Source: Deltaproteobacteria bacterium (GTDB lineage: Bacteria; Desulfobacterota; Binatia; HRBIN30; JACQVA1). From it: a stretch of DNA of 64,000 bases. The position numbers and the translations under genes are program-made. The stretch covers positions 1 to 64,000 of the forward strand of contig JACQVA010000193.1 in NCBI GenBank assembly GCA_016210005.1. Direction: 5' to 3'. The stretch's first letter is position 1, and every line of letters starts with the position of its first letter. Below, piece after piece: positions 51,569 to 61,247 of this stretch. Below the pieces are notes generated by a model. It was not told where the DNA came from. It ran no database searches and worked only from the letters and a program-made list of their open reading frames with translations.

Positions 51569-54500
51569 ATGAGAGACACCAACAGTGTGTTGTTGGTCGT
51601 GCTGCTACTGATGTTCGGCGGCGTGGTCTACACGCAATCGCCGCCCGACTCGACCGAACAACCTGCGGCCAGCGCGGCGGCCGCGCTGACGACAGTGGCA
51701 ACCCCGGCGCCGGCAGCGGGCTCTAGCGCCACTGTTGCCCCCGACTGCGGTGAACTCGATAGCTTGCTGGTGCGGGCGGGAGCCGGCACGGCAACGACGC
51801 GCGAGTTTCTCATCGCCTTGGTACCCGATCCGCTCGACGCCCACGCCGGCTGGCTGTTCGATGCCCAGCTCGATGCCATTCAGCGCGCAATCGAGGGCGA
51901 CTACTTCATCGATCGTTACGCCATCCCCTGGCAAGTAGAAGGCAGCAAGACGGGCTGCGACGCCGCCCACAGCGGCTGCTGCGCGCCGGCGCACCAGCAA
52001 GCACCGGGCATTGTCTTGTTCCGCAGCAAAGACGGCAAACGGATGCTGGTGCTGTTCCTGGTCGGCGAGACGCCGACCTCGGGCATTCACAAGGCGGCGC
52101 TGCGGCGTGCGCTCGACGACATCCTCGAGGCCGGCTGGAAGCCGCCGCTGCGGATACTGGGCCCGACCTTCGACGGCTCAGTGCACTCGCTGCGGCTGGC
52201 GTTGCAACGCTGGTGGAGTGACGACAAAGCGGCCTTGGCCACCCGCAGCGCCGCGGCGCCGTTGCTGCGCATCATCTCGGGCGGGGTCACCAACGGCGAG
52301 AGCAAACAGCTACTGGAGACGGCGTTGGCGAGCGATGACGGCTTTGGTCCGCTCCTGACCTTCCAGACCACGGTGGCGTCGAAGACGATGATGCGCGCGG
52401 CTTTGGAGGACTACTTGGAGGAAATCGGGGTGCCGCCATCCGAACCGATCGCGGTGCTTACCGAAGGCAACACCGTTTACGGGCGTACGGTGATCGGCAA
52501 CGTCGGTCAAAGCGCGGGGCGGGAATGGCTGGTGATCAATTTCCCGATGCACATCTCGCACGTGCGCAGTGAAGCCGAGCGCGTACGCGCAGCTACCAAG
52601 AAGGCTCCGCAAACCATCGAAGACGGGCAGCGCCCGGCGCTGGAGCTGTCAATGCAAGACAGCGATCAGGCGCGCGACCTGGTGCCGGCGTTGGCCCCGA
52701 AGCTGAGCAGCCGCACCGACGAGATGCTGCTCGCCAATGTGCTGGCCAGCATCGCGCGCGAAGGCATCAGCTACGTCGGCCTGTTCGCCACCGACGTGCG
52801 CGACACCCTCTTTCTCGCCGGTCAAGTGCGCAAGTACTGCCCGGATGTCAGACTGTTCACCTTCGCTAGCGATCTGCTCTACACTCACCCGATCCACAAT
52901 CACGACCTCGAGGGCATGATCGTGGTGTCGACTTATCCGCTGTTAGGCGACAATCAGCGCTGGAGCCGCCTGCTGGCCAAGAACCGCCGGCGCCTGCAAT
53001 TCGGCAGCGATGCCGCCGAGGGGGCGTACAACGCCACCGTGGCGCTGCTGGCCAAAGACGAACGCGAGTGGCAAGTGCTGCACCAAGAACGGCAACAGCT
53101 CCTCCAACGAGGCGCGCGGACGCAGCTGGACGAGCAGGCCGCCGCCCGAGCTAACGAGCTGAAGGAGGGCGAGAGTAAGCTGGCCAAGCGCCTGATCGAC
53201 TACGCCATGCCGTTTGCCGATCGCAGCGCGGTGCGCCAGAGCCGGCCACCGATTTGGCTGAGCGCGGTGGGCCGCGGCGGGATGTGGCCGCTCGCGGTGA
53301 AGCCGGATAAGTGCCCGGAGGGGGATAAGCAGTGCGCTGCCGACTTCGTCTTTGCGGCGCCGGTACCGGCCGACGAAGACGGCGGCGCTGAGCGCAGCTT
53401 GAGCACCGAGCTGGGATACTCGGGCCTGTGGCTGTTCATGCTCACTCTCCTTTGCTTGTTCTGCGCCGCCCATGTGGCGGGCTGGCTGAAGGTGAGATTA
53501 TGGGCCACTCCCGCCGCCGAGCTGAGCAATCCGTGGCAGCTTTTCGAGATCTTTCAGCCGGCCGGCGGCCGGCCCTGGGCGTGGCGCCAGCGGTTGTTTG
53601 TCATCGTGTGTTTCACCGCGCAGGCCGCGGTCGTGGCCGTGTGGGGCTGGCCGTTGGTCGTCCTGCTGGGCGCGTGGCAATGGTGGCCGCTTAGTCTCGC
53701 AGGGGAACCGAGCGCGTTGATTCTGCGCTATGCGCGAGTAACGAACCTGGCCGCGGGTCTTTCCCCGCTACCCCCGGTGCTGTTCCTCGGCGCACTGTTC
53801 TACCTCTGGAGCGTGTGTAATTTGCGCCGGTTGCGCCTGTCGCAGGCGCACCGGGCACCCAACCCGCTGGCGGGTGGCGATGGCCTGGCGGGCGCCGGGA
53901 TGGCAACGTTGGAAGAGCGGGTGATGCGGCTGATCGACCACCCGATCACCGGCATCGGCCGGGCCATGGCGGTGATACTACTGGTCGCAAGCGTCTTGCC
54001 GGCGTCGTGGCTGTGGCTGCGTTTTCTCCCGTCGTTCGAGGGGCCGCTGTTCGATGGCCTGTTCGGCGCCGCTTTTGTCATAGGCCAACTGCTGGTGGTG
54101 TGGGCGTTTATGCGCTTCCTGATGTTGTGGCACCAGACGCGGCGCTGCCTGCGCCGCTTGGCCTGGCATCCGATGGTGGACGCTTACAACCGCTTGCCGA
54201 AACGCCTGGCGACCAAGCTACGCGGGCGCTTCTATGCCTACTTGCCGACGGCGGTCGAGCGCGAGTTGGCGGTCGAGCGCTGGCTGCAACTGGTCGAGCA
54301 GTTCAAGACCGTCGCCACCGGCCAGCGCGACGACGACATGCGCCTCTTCGGCGACGGCGGCGATGCTGCCGTTGTGGCGACCCGCTTCGCCGGCGAGCTC
54401 GAGCGCAGCGCGGCGTGCGGGACAGCGGTGGCGGCCGGGGGGAGCGATACCCAGCGCGGCCTGTCGCGGGCGGCGCAGATCGCGACCTGGCTGCTCAACG

Positions 54501-55018
54501 AGTTCTGGCGGAACGGGCCGCTGAGAAAGCCGGCGCGAACCCCGTCAAGCGCCGCGGCCGCGGCGAGTACCAAGGCAGAGGACGCCTTTCGGCGGCGCCA
54601 GGCGGCTTGGCTACTGGTGGCTGAGGACTTCGTGGTGCTGCAAGTGGTGGTGTTCATCGGCTACGTCTTCTCCCACCTGCGCATGCTCGTGCTCTTCCTC
54701 ATGGCCGGCGTGCTGCTCATGCTGGCAACCGTCAGCTCCTACCCGTTCGAGCCTCAACGGCTGCTGATGGTGTTCACTTGGGTCGTCATCCTCGCCTTCG
54801 TGCTCGCGGTGGTGGTAGTGGTGGTGCAAGTCGATCGCAACGAGCTGCTCAGCCGCCTCAGCCACACCGATGTTAATCAGGTGACCTTTGACGCCACTTT
54901 CGTCGGCCGCATCGTGACCTACGCGGTGGTGCCCATCCTCGGTCTGCTGGCGGCCAACTTTCCCGGCATGGGCGGCCTCTTCGGAGTACTCCAGCCGCTG
55001 CTGCGCATCTTCCGCTGA
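51569..55018 (+). CDS. Large unknown multi-pass membrane protein
   Basis: A 1149-residue protein. It begins with a membrane helix (SVLLVVLLLMFGGVVYT), then about 590 residues outside the membrane, rich in alpha/beta segments such as SYVGLFATDVRDTLFLAGQVRKYCPDVRLFTFASDLLY, recalling a periplasmic-binding fold. From about residue 616 a series of hydrophobic helices follows (LWLFMLTLLCLFCAAHVAGW and others), with four or more close to the end. A long helical cytoplasmic loop (residues about 860-1010) contains many Arg and Glu residues. I recognise no family. It is followed 66 bases later by the lipoprotein hydrolase gene, probably co-transcribed. Confidence 0.75.
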   Translation: MRDTNSVLLVVLLLMFGGVVYTQSPPDSTEQPAASAAAALTTVATPAPAAGSSATVAPDCGELDSLLVRAGAGTATTREFLIALVPDPLDAHAGWLFDAQLDAIQRAIEGDYFIDRYAIPWQVEGSKTGCDAAHSGCCAPAHQQAPGIVLFRSKDGKRMLVLFLVGETPTSGIHKAALRRALDDILEAGWKPPLRILGPTFDGSVHSLRLALQRWWSDDKAALATRSAAAPLLRIISGGVTNGESKQLLETALASDDGFGPLLTFQTTVASKTMMRAALEDYLEEIGVPPSEPIAVLTEGNTVYGRTVIGNVGQSAGREWLVINFPMHISHVRSEAERVRAATKKAPQTIEDGQRPALELSMQDSDQARDLVPALAPKLSSRTDEMLLANVLASIAREGISYVGLFATDVRDTLFLAGQVRKYCPDVRLFTFASDLLYTHPIHNHDLEGMIVVSTYPLLGDNQRWSRLLAKNRRRLQFGSDAAEGAYNATVALLAKDEREWQVLHQERQQLLQRGARTQLDEQAAARANELKEGESKLAKRLIDYAMPFADRSAVRQSRPPIWLSAVGRGGMWPLAVKPDKCPEGDKQCAADFVFAAPVPADEDGGAERSLSTELGYSGLWLFMLTLLCLFCAAHVAGWLKVRLWATPAAELSNPWQLFEIFQPAGGRPWAWRQRLFVIVCFTAQAAVVAVWGWPLVVLLGAWQWWPLSLAGEPSALILRYARVTNLAAGLSPLPPVLFLGALFYLWSVCNLRRLRLSQAHRAPNPLAGGDGLAGAGMATLEERVMRLIDHPITGIGRAMAVILLVASVLPASWLWLRFLPSFEGPLFDGLFGAAFVIGQLLVVWAFMRFLMLWHQTRRCLRRLAWHPMVDAYNRLPKRLATKLRGRFYAYLPTAVERELAVERWLQLVEQFKTVATGQRDDDMRLFGDGGDAAVVATRFAGELERSAACGTAVAAGGSDTQRGLSRAAQIATWLLNEFWRNGPLRKPARTPSSAAAAASTKAEDAFRRRQAAWLLVAEDFVVLQVVVFIGYVFSHLRMLVLFLMAGVLLMLATVSSYPFEPQRLLMVFTWVVILAFVLAVVVVVVQVDRNELLSRLSHTDVNQVTFDATFVGRIVTYAVVPILGLLAANFPGMGGLFGVLQPLLRIFR

Positions 55019-55084
55019 GGCCCCGGTACGCCCTTGGCAAGCGGGCGGCAAGCACGTAGAACCGCGCCACGGGAGGTACAGCAC

Positions 55085-57481
55085 GTGCGGTGTAAGTCGG
55101 TGTTGCGCTCTATGTGGCTGAGGCGGTCGGCGCTGCTGGCAGCGCTGGCGCTGGCGAGCGGCTGCGGCGGCACGGTGCCAAGTGGCGCGCCCGCAGCGCT
55201 GAGTTTCACCGCGCCGGCCGACCAGCAGCTGTCACTGGCCGGGGCGGTGTCGGTGGTGCTCAGGCTCCCGGCGAATGCAACCGCCGGCAGCCTGCAACTC
55301 AGCGTAGACGGCGTTCTCGTCAGCGGGGTCCACGTCGAGAACGGCGAGGCCCACGCCAACCTGGTCAATGTCGCCCCCGGCCATCACCAGCTCAGCGCCC
55401 AGATGCGCGCCGGCGGTGCAATGCTGCACGCCCAGGTGTCGTTCGAAACCATCTCGCTCAACCACCCCGACCAGTGCGAGGTGCTCAACGACGCCGAGTG
55501 CCTGCTGCCCTACCCTTCGGCACGCTTTCTCGCGCCCGCCGACACCCCTACCGGCTACCGTATAGATTTCCCGGCCGCCGGCATGCCGATGCAAAACGGC
55601 CGGCGCCTGCCGCCCGAGGCCTACAGCGTGCTCGACGGCTTCAGCCCCACCGTGCAGATTCTAATGCACTTCCCGGGCGGCGTTGACGTGGTTGCCTCCA
55701 ACGCCGCCCGCTTACATTCCGGCACCCGCACCTACGACCTGCGCTCACTCGACCTCGACAGCCCGACGGTGCTGCTCGACGCCGACAGCGGTGAGCGCAT
55801 CTTGCACTTCGCCGAAACGGACGCGCGCGCCGCGGACGATCCCGGCCGGCAAGTCCTCTTCCTGCGACCCGGGAAGAGCTTGACGCCCGGGCATCGTTAC
55901 CTTGTGGCCGCGCGCAACCTACGCCACCCCGACGGCTCGCCGGTGCAAGCCGAGCCGGTGTTTGCCGCCCTGCGCGATCGGCGGCCGACGGATATCGCCG
56001 CCGTCGCCTCCCGGCGCGATCACTTCGAGGAGCTGTTCGCGCTGCTGGGCAGCAACGGCATCGACCGCGCCGGCCTGGTGCTGGCCTTCGATTTCGTCGT
56101 GCAAAGCGAGCACGGCCTCACCGCCCAGATGCTGGCGATGCGCGATCAGGCCTTCGCCTGGCTCGACGGCGAGACCACCGCTGGCCATGCCACTTTCACC
56201 GTCGAAAACCTGATCGAGAACGATTGCAGTCAGCCGGGAGCGAGGGTCTGGCGCCAGGTGGAGGGGAGCTATCAGGTACCGCTGTTTCTCACTTCCGACC
56301 CGGTGGCGCATCCGGTAACACCCGGAGTGTTGAACGTATCCGCGGGCGGCACTCCGGTGGCCAACGGCTTCACCGCGCCGCCGTTCACCATCGCCATCCC
56401 GTGCGCTGCGCTGGCCGGCGGCGGCACGCCCAAACACCCGTTGATTCTCGGTCACGGCCTGTTTGGCGACGGGCGCGGTATGATCGAAGGGCTGGTCAAC
56501 GACCCGCACCTCGACGGCATCGACTACATCGCCGGCGCCACCGACTGGCGCGGCCTGTCGGCGCCCGACCTCGAAGGCTCGATGAGCAGCTTCATCGTCA
56601 GCCAGATCGTCTTCAAGCTGCAGAACATCGCCGCGCTCGCCGATCGTCTGCGCCAGGGCCAACTCAATACCCTGGTGTTAGCGCGCATGCTGAAGACGGC
56701 CGCCTTCCATGTTGACCCCGCCTTTCGCACACCGGCGGGAGTGGGCGTCTTGGCCGGGCCGGAGCAGGAGGCATACTATTTCGGGGCCAGCTTGGGCGGG
56801 ATCATGGGGCTGATGTTCGCCGCGCTGTCGCCCGATATCACCAGCGCCAATGTCGACGTGCCGGCGATCAATTTTTCCCTCCTGCTGCAACGGGCGACGC
56901 CGTTCCTCGAGTTCGAGCTGGCCTTGAAGCTCACCGGCATCACCGACCCGATGCAGACGGCGCTCGGCATCGGGTTGATTCACGAGCTGTGGGTGCGGGG
57001 TGAGTCGGCGGCCTACGCCACCCACATCACCACCAACCCGCTGCCCGGCACCAATGCCAAGAACATCTTGATGACGATGGCGTGGCTCGACCAGCAGGTG
57101 TCGAACGCCGGCACCGAGGTAGCTGCGCGCACGCTCGCGCTGCCCAATCTGGCAGGGTCGCTGATGCACGACCTGGCGCAGATTCCGGACCGCCCGGGTC
57201 CGCTGCCATCGGCGCTGGTGGTGTACGATACCGGCTCATTCGATCTGAGCAATCCCGAGCACGCCCCGTTCGTTCCGCCGCTGGCCAACTTGCAGCCGGA
57301 ACCCAATCCTTGCGACCCGCACGGCCTGCGCGGATTCATTCCGGCCTCGATCGAGCAGCTCTTGCACTTCCTGCAACCGGGCGGCGAAATCGTCAACTTC
57401 TGCGACGGCACCTGCGACGCCGGCGGCCCGCGCGAGCTGCCGTTCGGCGCCGCCGCGCCCTGTGACCCGCTGGGCTCGTAG
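55085..57481 (+). CDS. Lipoprotein with alpha/beta-hydrolase domain
   Basis: A 798-residue lipoprotein. The signal ends in ASGC with Cys27. The first third has beta-rich sequences (LQLSVDGVLVSGVHVENGEAHANL). The catalytic domain shows LILGHGLFGDGRGMIEGL, an oxyanion-type loop, and a nucleophile elbow FGASLGGIMGL (Ser569). Downstream, conserved Asp and His positions cannot be fixed by eye. It is probably a secreted esterase or depolymerase anchored in the outer membrane. GTG 55085 is chosen with GGAGG nine bases upstream; the upstream in-frame ATG is less likely because the lipoprotein signal starts at the GTG. Confidence 0.82.
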   Translation: MRCKSVLRSMWLRRSALLAALALASGCGGTVPSGAPAALSFTAPADQQLSLAGAVSVVLRLPANATAGSLQLSVDGVLVSGVHVENGEAHANLVNVAPGHHQLSAQMRAGGAMLHAQVSFETISLNHPDQCEVLNDAECLLPYPSARFLAPADTPTGYRIDFPAAGMPMQNGRRLPPEAYSVLDGFSPTVQILMHFPGGVDVVASNAARLHSGTRTYDLRSLDLDSPTVLLDADSGERILHFAETDARAADDPGRQVLFLRPGKSLTPGHRYLVAARNLRHPDGSPVQAEPVFAALRDRRPTDIAAVASRRDHFEELFALLGSNGIDRAGLVLAFDFVVQSEHGLTAQMLAMRDQAFAWLDGETTAGHATFTVENLIENDCSQPGARVWRQVEGSYQVPLFLTSDPVAHPVTPGVLNVSAGGTPVANGFTAPPFTIAIPCAALAGGGTPKHPLILGHGLFGDGRGMIEGLVNDPHLDGIDYIAGATDWRGLSAPDLEGSMSSFIVSQIVFKLQNIAALADRLRQGQLNTLVLARMLKTAAFHVDPAFRTPAGVGVLAGPEQEAYYFGASLGGIMGLMFAALSPDITSANVDVPAINFSLLLQRATPFLEFELALKLTGITDPMQTALGIGLIHELWVRGESAAYATHITTNPLPGTNAKNILMTMAWLDQQVSNAGTEVAARTLALPNLAGSLMHDLAQIPDRPGPLPSALVVYDTGSFDLSNPEHAPFVPPLANLQPEPNPCDPHGLRGFIPASIEQLLHFLQPGGEIVNFCDGTCDAGGPRELPFGAAAPCDPLGS

Positions 57482-57508
57482 CGGGAGCCCGGCGGGCACG
57501 TCGCCGGC

Positions 57509-59467
57509 CTACAATTTGTAACGCACGCCGATGAGGAAATGCGCCGGCGGTGCCGGAAACGCGATCGACTCGGCGTAGTCGCGATTGAGCAGGTTGCGGA
57601 CGCTGGCGTGCACGGTGAGGGGGGCGAGGCTTCCCGCAAAACGGTACGAGAGTGAGAGATCGGCACGGGCGTAACCGCCGATCTCGGAAGCTGCGAAACC
57701 CTGTGCCGGATCCGCGCTGGCGCGCCGGCCGACGGCATAGAGCTGCACCGTCGCACCCGCCTGATCGCCGGCGGTGAACCAGTGCTCGCGCGTACTCCGC
57801 GCGCTGACGGTGCCGCGGTGGCGCGGGCGATTGAGCAACCCGCCGGTTTGGGCGGCGAAGTTGAGGTAGGCGTAGGAGGCTGACAGCGTCAGCCAGGTCC
57901 ACGGCCGGGCCTCGGCGCTGAGTTCGAGCCCCTGAAAGCGGGCGTTGAGGTTGCGCGCACCTAGTCCTTCGGGCACTCCGGCGATCGGCCCCGGCAGTTG
58001 GTCGGCGAGCTCCTCAATGAAGTTGCTGACCTCACGGTAGAAGTAGGTCGGTTCGAGACGCAGGCGCGAATCCAACAAGTCTTGGGTCAAGCCCGCGCTG
58101 ATCTCCCAGCTCTCTTCGGCTTCCAGGTTCGGATCGCCGAGCTCGGGCTCGAACAACTCATCGAAGGTCGGCGCCCGGAAGCCCTCGGCGTAGCCGGCGC
58201 GCAAGCGCGTGCCGGTAGCGCGCAGATGGTACGCGGCGGAACCGCAAAAAGTGAGCTGATCGCCGAAATGATCATAGTGGTCGGCGCGCAGCCCGCCGGT
58301 GCCGAGCAGCGTGTCGTCAAGCAAGCGCAGCTGTTGCTGCGCGTACGCGCCGGCGTTGGAGCGGTTAGCGGCGAAGCGCTCGATCTCCTGCTCGATCTCG
58401 CCGTCTTCTTCCTCGGTCTCTTGCTTGAAGATGCGCGCCGACTGCTCGCTGAAGCTGACACCGACGGTGGTCAGGGCGAACTCACGCCAGTGGTAATCCA
58501 ACTGGGTCTCGGCGGCGAGTTGCTGCTGCGGTAGGTGGGCGATGACCACGGGCTCGATCTCGCCGTCGTCATCGACCTCGTCGTCGCGGTAACGCAGGTT
58601 GTGACGTACCAGCGAGAGTGCGGCGCGGTAGGTCAGGCTGTCATAGAGCGACTGCTCCCACTCGCCTTTGGCCAGCAGGAAGTCGGCACGGCTGCGGGCA
58701 TCGGCGTCGAGGCGTTGCTCGGCGACGTTGAACTGGCTCAAGCCGGCGCTCGTGCTCGTGTAGCGCAAGAAAGCGCGCACCGCCGCCGCCGGCAGTACTT
58801 CGGCGTCGGCGCGCCAGCCGGTCGAGAGATTGCGGTAGTCGTCGTTGACTGAACGAAAGCCGTCCGAGGCGCGGTGCGAGACGGTGCCGGAGACGGCCAG
58901 CGGCCCGCGGGCGCCGCTGACTGATACGACCTCGTAATGAGTAGCCGCGCTGCCGCCGGCGCCGTCGAGCGTCAGCCGCAGCGGTCCCTCGCCCCGCCGG
59001 CTGACCATGTTGATCACCCCGCCGACGGCCTGCGAGCCATAGAGCGCTCCGCCGCCGCCACCGCGCAGGATTTCGATGCGCTCGAGGTTGTCGGCCGGCA
59101 GATCGGCGAAATCGAACTGGCCGACGGTCGGAGTGTTGACCGCAACGCCGTCGAGAAGCACGAGCACTTGATCCGGCGCCGCGCCGCGCAGGGAGGCAAA
59201 GGCACTGCGGCCGGGAGAGCCGAACTCCGTCAGGTCGAGCCCGGGCGCGCCGCGCAGCGCCTCGGCAGCGCTGACCTGCCCGCGTTGTTCGATGTCGTCA
59301 CTGCTGATCACGGTCACGGAGGTGGTCGCGTCCTCGCGCCGCACGCGCGTGCGAGTAGCGGTGACAACCACCTCTTCTAGCTGGACGGCCTCTTCGGCGC
59401 CCGCCGGCACAGCATTTAGCAGCAACACCAGCAACGCGCCGGCGCGGATCATCTTCATCTTCATCAT
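57509..59467 (-). CDS. TonB-dependent receptor (BtuB-like)
   Basis: A receptor of about 652 residues. The signal peptide is MIRAGALLVLLLNAVPAGA. The TonB box region is QLEEVVVTATRT. The plug has SVTVISSDDIEQRGQVSAAEALRGAPGL and NLERIEILRGGGGGALYGSQAVGGVINMVS. It resembles BtuB/cobalamin and other small-ligand receptors. The C-terminus (IGVRYKL) ends without the usual terminal Phe. GGAGA precedes ATG 59467; ATG 59482 is an alternative. The gap to the divergent gene at 59562 is under 100 bases, too short for a cobalamin riboswitch. Confidence 0.88.
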   Translation of the reverse strand: MMKMKMIRAGALLVLLLNAVPAGAEEAVQLEEVVVTATRTRVRREDATTSVTVISSDDIEQRGQVSAAEALRGAPGLDLTEFGSPGRSAFASLRGAAPDQVLVLLDGVAVNTPTVGQFDFADLPADNLERIEILRGGGGGALYGSQAVGGVINMVSRRGEGPLRLTLDGAGGSAATHYEVVSVSGARGPLAVSGTVSHRASDGFRSVNDDYRNLSTGWRADAEVLPAAAVRAFLRYTSTSAGLSQFNVAEQRLDADARSRADFLLAKGEWEQSLYDSLTYRAALSLVRHNLRYRDDEVDDDGEIEPVVIAHLPQQQLAAETQLDYHWREFALTTVGVSFSEQSARIFKQETEEEDGEIEQEIERFAANRSNAGAYAQQQLRLLDDTLLGTGGLRADHYDHFGDQLTFCGSAAYHLRATGTRLRAGYAEGFRAPTFDELFEPELGDPNLEAEESWEISAGLTQDLLDSRLRLEPTYFYREVSNFIEELADQLPGPIAGVPEGLGARNLNARFQGLELSAEARPWTWLTLSASYAYLNFAAQTGGLLNRPRHRGTVSARSTREHWFTAGDQAGATVQLYAVGRRASADPAQGFAASEIGGYARADLSLSYRFAGSLAPLTVHASVRNLLNRDYAESIAFPAPPAHFLIGVRYKL

Positions 59468-59561
59468 ACCGGATTCTCCCATAGCCCCTGCCGCTTATTG
59501 ACGCCGGCTCGCGAGCGGTGATAACCGACACCTGTCACTGACACAAGCTTGGAGGTGATCC

Positions 59562-59945
59562 ATGCAGGCAGCAGCCGGCAGCTGGGCGGTCGTGATGGCG
59601 GCGAGTGTGCTGATCGCATCGGCGCCCGCACCGTCCGGGGCGAGGGACAAACTCTGCGCGCAGATTCGCAAGGCCATCACCGCGGGGCGGACCGTGGATG
59701 AGGTCGCCCGCGAATTCGATGCCGATGCGGTGCGCATCGGCGATTGCATGCAGCAGCCCGGCAAACTGCGCAAGCCGGCGAAGGAAAAGCCCGGCACCAG
59801 CAAGGCGAAGAGGGCACGCGGCCGTGCCGGCACCGTGCAACGGTCAGACGCCGGCTCGGCTGGCCACGCCGGCCGCAGCAAGGCGAAGTCGCGGCGTGCT
59901 AGCGGCAAAAAGCCGGCAAAGCAGCGCTCAGCTGCGCGCCGGTGA
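59562..59945 (+). CDS. Small exported basic protein
   Basis: A 127-residue protein. The ribosome site GGAGGTGATCC before ATG is ideal. A signal peptide (SWAVVMAASVLIASAPAPSGA) precedes a short helical domain (KLCAQIRKAITAGRTVDEVAREFDADAVRIGDCMQQ, with two Cys) and a long Lys/Arg/Ser-rich tail similar to histone-like or nucleic-acid-binding tails. It is divergent from the BtuB-like receptor. The role is unknown; an exported polycation is an inference. Confidence 0.72.
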   Translation: MQAAAGSWAVVMAASVLIASAPAPSGARDKLCAQIRKAITAGRTVDEVAREFDADAVRIGDCMQQPGKLRKPAKEKPGTSKAKRARGRAGTVQRSDAGSAGHAGRSKAKSRRASGKKPAKQRSAARR

Positions 59946-60000
59946 GAATACGTCGCCGAGCCTGTGGACCAGGGTGCTGAGCGGGAGCGCCTTAGCGTGA

Positions 60001-60543
60001 CTACTGCACCGCCACCTTGATCTGTTTCTTTTTCGCTTCTTCGGTCTTTGGCAGGCGGATCTCGAGCACACCGTCCTTGAAGGATGCCGTGACCTGATCG
60101 CTCTTGATATCCGCGGGCAGCGCCAGCGTACGGCTGAAGGCGCCGTAGGAGCGCTCGCTGCGGTAGTAGTCGTGGTCTTTGATCTCCTCGGCCTTCCTCT
60201 TCTCGCCTTTGAGCGTGAGCGCGGAGCCGGTCAGGCTCACCTCGATCTCGTCCTTGCTCATGCCGGGGAGATCGGCCTTGACCACCACGGCGTCCTTGTC
60301 CTCGTACACGTCGACCGCCGGAACCTGCATGCGCAGAGCGCGGCTCGGCCACCAGCGCTCGGGACCGAGCAACGACGGGAAGGAGAAGTGGCGGAAGTCA
60401 TCGAGCATACGATCAAAGATGCGGTCGAACTCGCTTTCCACCGGCGCTGCGGGCGGCAAGACGCGAACTGGGGTAACCGCTACGCTCTTTGCGGGTGGCT
60501 TTGCGGCTTCCGGCTTACCTGCTGCTTCAGCCTTCTTTGCCAT
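60001..60543 (-). CDS. Small heat-shock protein (Hsp20/alpha-crystallin)
   Basis: A 180-residue chaperone. The alpha-crystallin domain runs from VPAVDVYEDKDAVVVKADLPGMSKDEIEVSLTG to SDQVTASFKDGVLEIRLPKTEEAKKKQIKV, with the conserved GVLEIRLPK (A-x-x-x-G-V-L) block. An Ala/Pro/Lys-rich N-terminal extension precedes it. It holds unfolded proteins in solution during stress. ATG 60543 is preceded by GGAGC. It lies 25 bases after the CBS gene, in one operon. Confidence 0.92.
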   Translation of the reverse strand: MAKKAEAAGKPEAAKPPAKSVAVTPVRVLPPAAPVESEFDRIFDRMLDDFRHFSFPSLLGPERWWPSRALRMQVPAVDVYEDKDAVVVKADLPGMSKDEIEVSLTGSALTLKGEKRKAEEIKDHDYYRSERSYGAFSRTLALPADIKSDQVTASFKDGVLEIRLPKTEEAKKKQIKVAVQ

Positions 60544-60568
60544 GGTCAACGCTCCTTTGCACAAAGTC

Positions 60569-61021
60569 TCAAGCCCCCTCGGGTGAGAGCTTGGGGTCAG
60601 CCTCCGCCAACGCGACGAACGCATCGAGCACGTCGCTACGCGCGAGGATGCCAACTAGGCGGTCGTGATCGACCACCGGAATCGCCCCGACGCGCTCGCG
60701 CCGCATCATTCTGGCCGCCTCGACGATGTTGTCCTTCGAGGTGAGCGTGAGCACGTGCGGGGTCATTACGGCTTCAACCTGGATTTTGGCGGGGTCGCTG
60801 CCGGGGGGTTTAGGCTTGCGCCGGCCCTCGATGGGCGAATCGAACACCGACGGGAAAGCGTCTCGCAGATCACGATCCGTAATGATTCCGACCAGCTTGC
60901 CTTCAACGACCACCGGCAACTGGTTGATCCGGTGTGCTTCCATCAGTGCGCGGGCGTGGGCGATGGTATCGTGGGGCTTCACGGTGTGCACGCGGCGGCT
61001 CATCCAGGTATCGACTTGCAC
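60569..61021 (-). CDS. CBS-domain pair protein
   Basis: A 150-residue protein with two CBS domains. The first has TVKPHDTIAHARALMEAHRINQLPVVVEGKLVGIITDRDLRDAF. The second has LTSKDNIVEAARMMRRERVGAIPVVDHDRLVGILARSDVLDAFV. Such proteins bind adenine nucleotides and sense energy state. The start GTG at 61021 was chosen because GGAGGT lies seven bases before it and the fold starts there. It is first in the operon with Hsp20. Confidence 0.88.
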   Translation of the reverse strand: MQVDTWMSRRVHTVKPHDTIAHARALMEAHRINQLPVVVEGKLVGIITDRDLRDAFPSVFDSPIEGRRKPKPPGSDPAKIQVEAVMTPHVLTLTSKDNIVEAARMMRRERVGAIPVVDHDRLVGILARSDVLDAFVALAEADPKLSPEGA

Positions 61022-61247
61022 TGGCAACACCTCCGTCTCGCTACGGCCGCAAGTTTCCTGCCATACGCCATGGAAATGGCCGCGCGCCGCAACCCGCCGC
61101 GCGACTGTCAGATGCTTCTCAGTTCTGAGACGAGAGCGCCGGCAAGTTTCTGGAGCGGCGGAAAGTCCAATTTGGAGGGGCGCGTCCCGTTCCCCCACGG
61201 GTTGTGGCCGCTGCCCACAAACGCACTCAACCCGAGCCGCCCTGACC

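Noticed and set aside
57509-59561. Cobalamin riboswitch before the BtuB-like receptor
   Set aside because: The divergent gap is about 95 bases and holds no conserved B12-box sequence.
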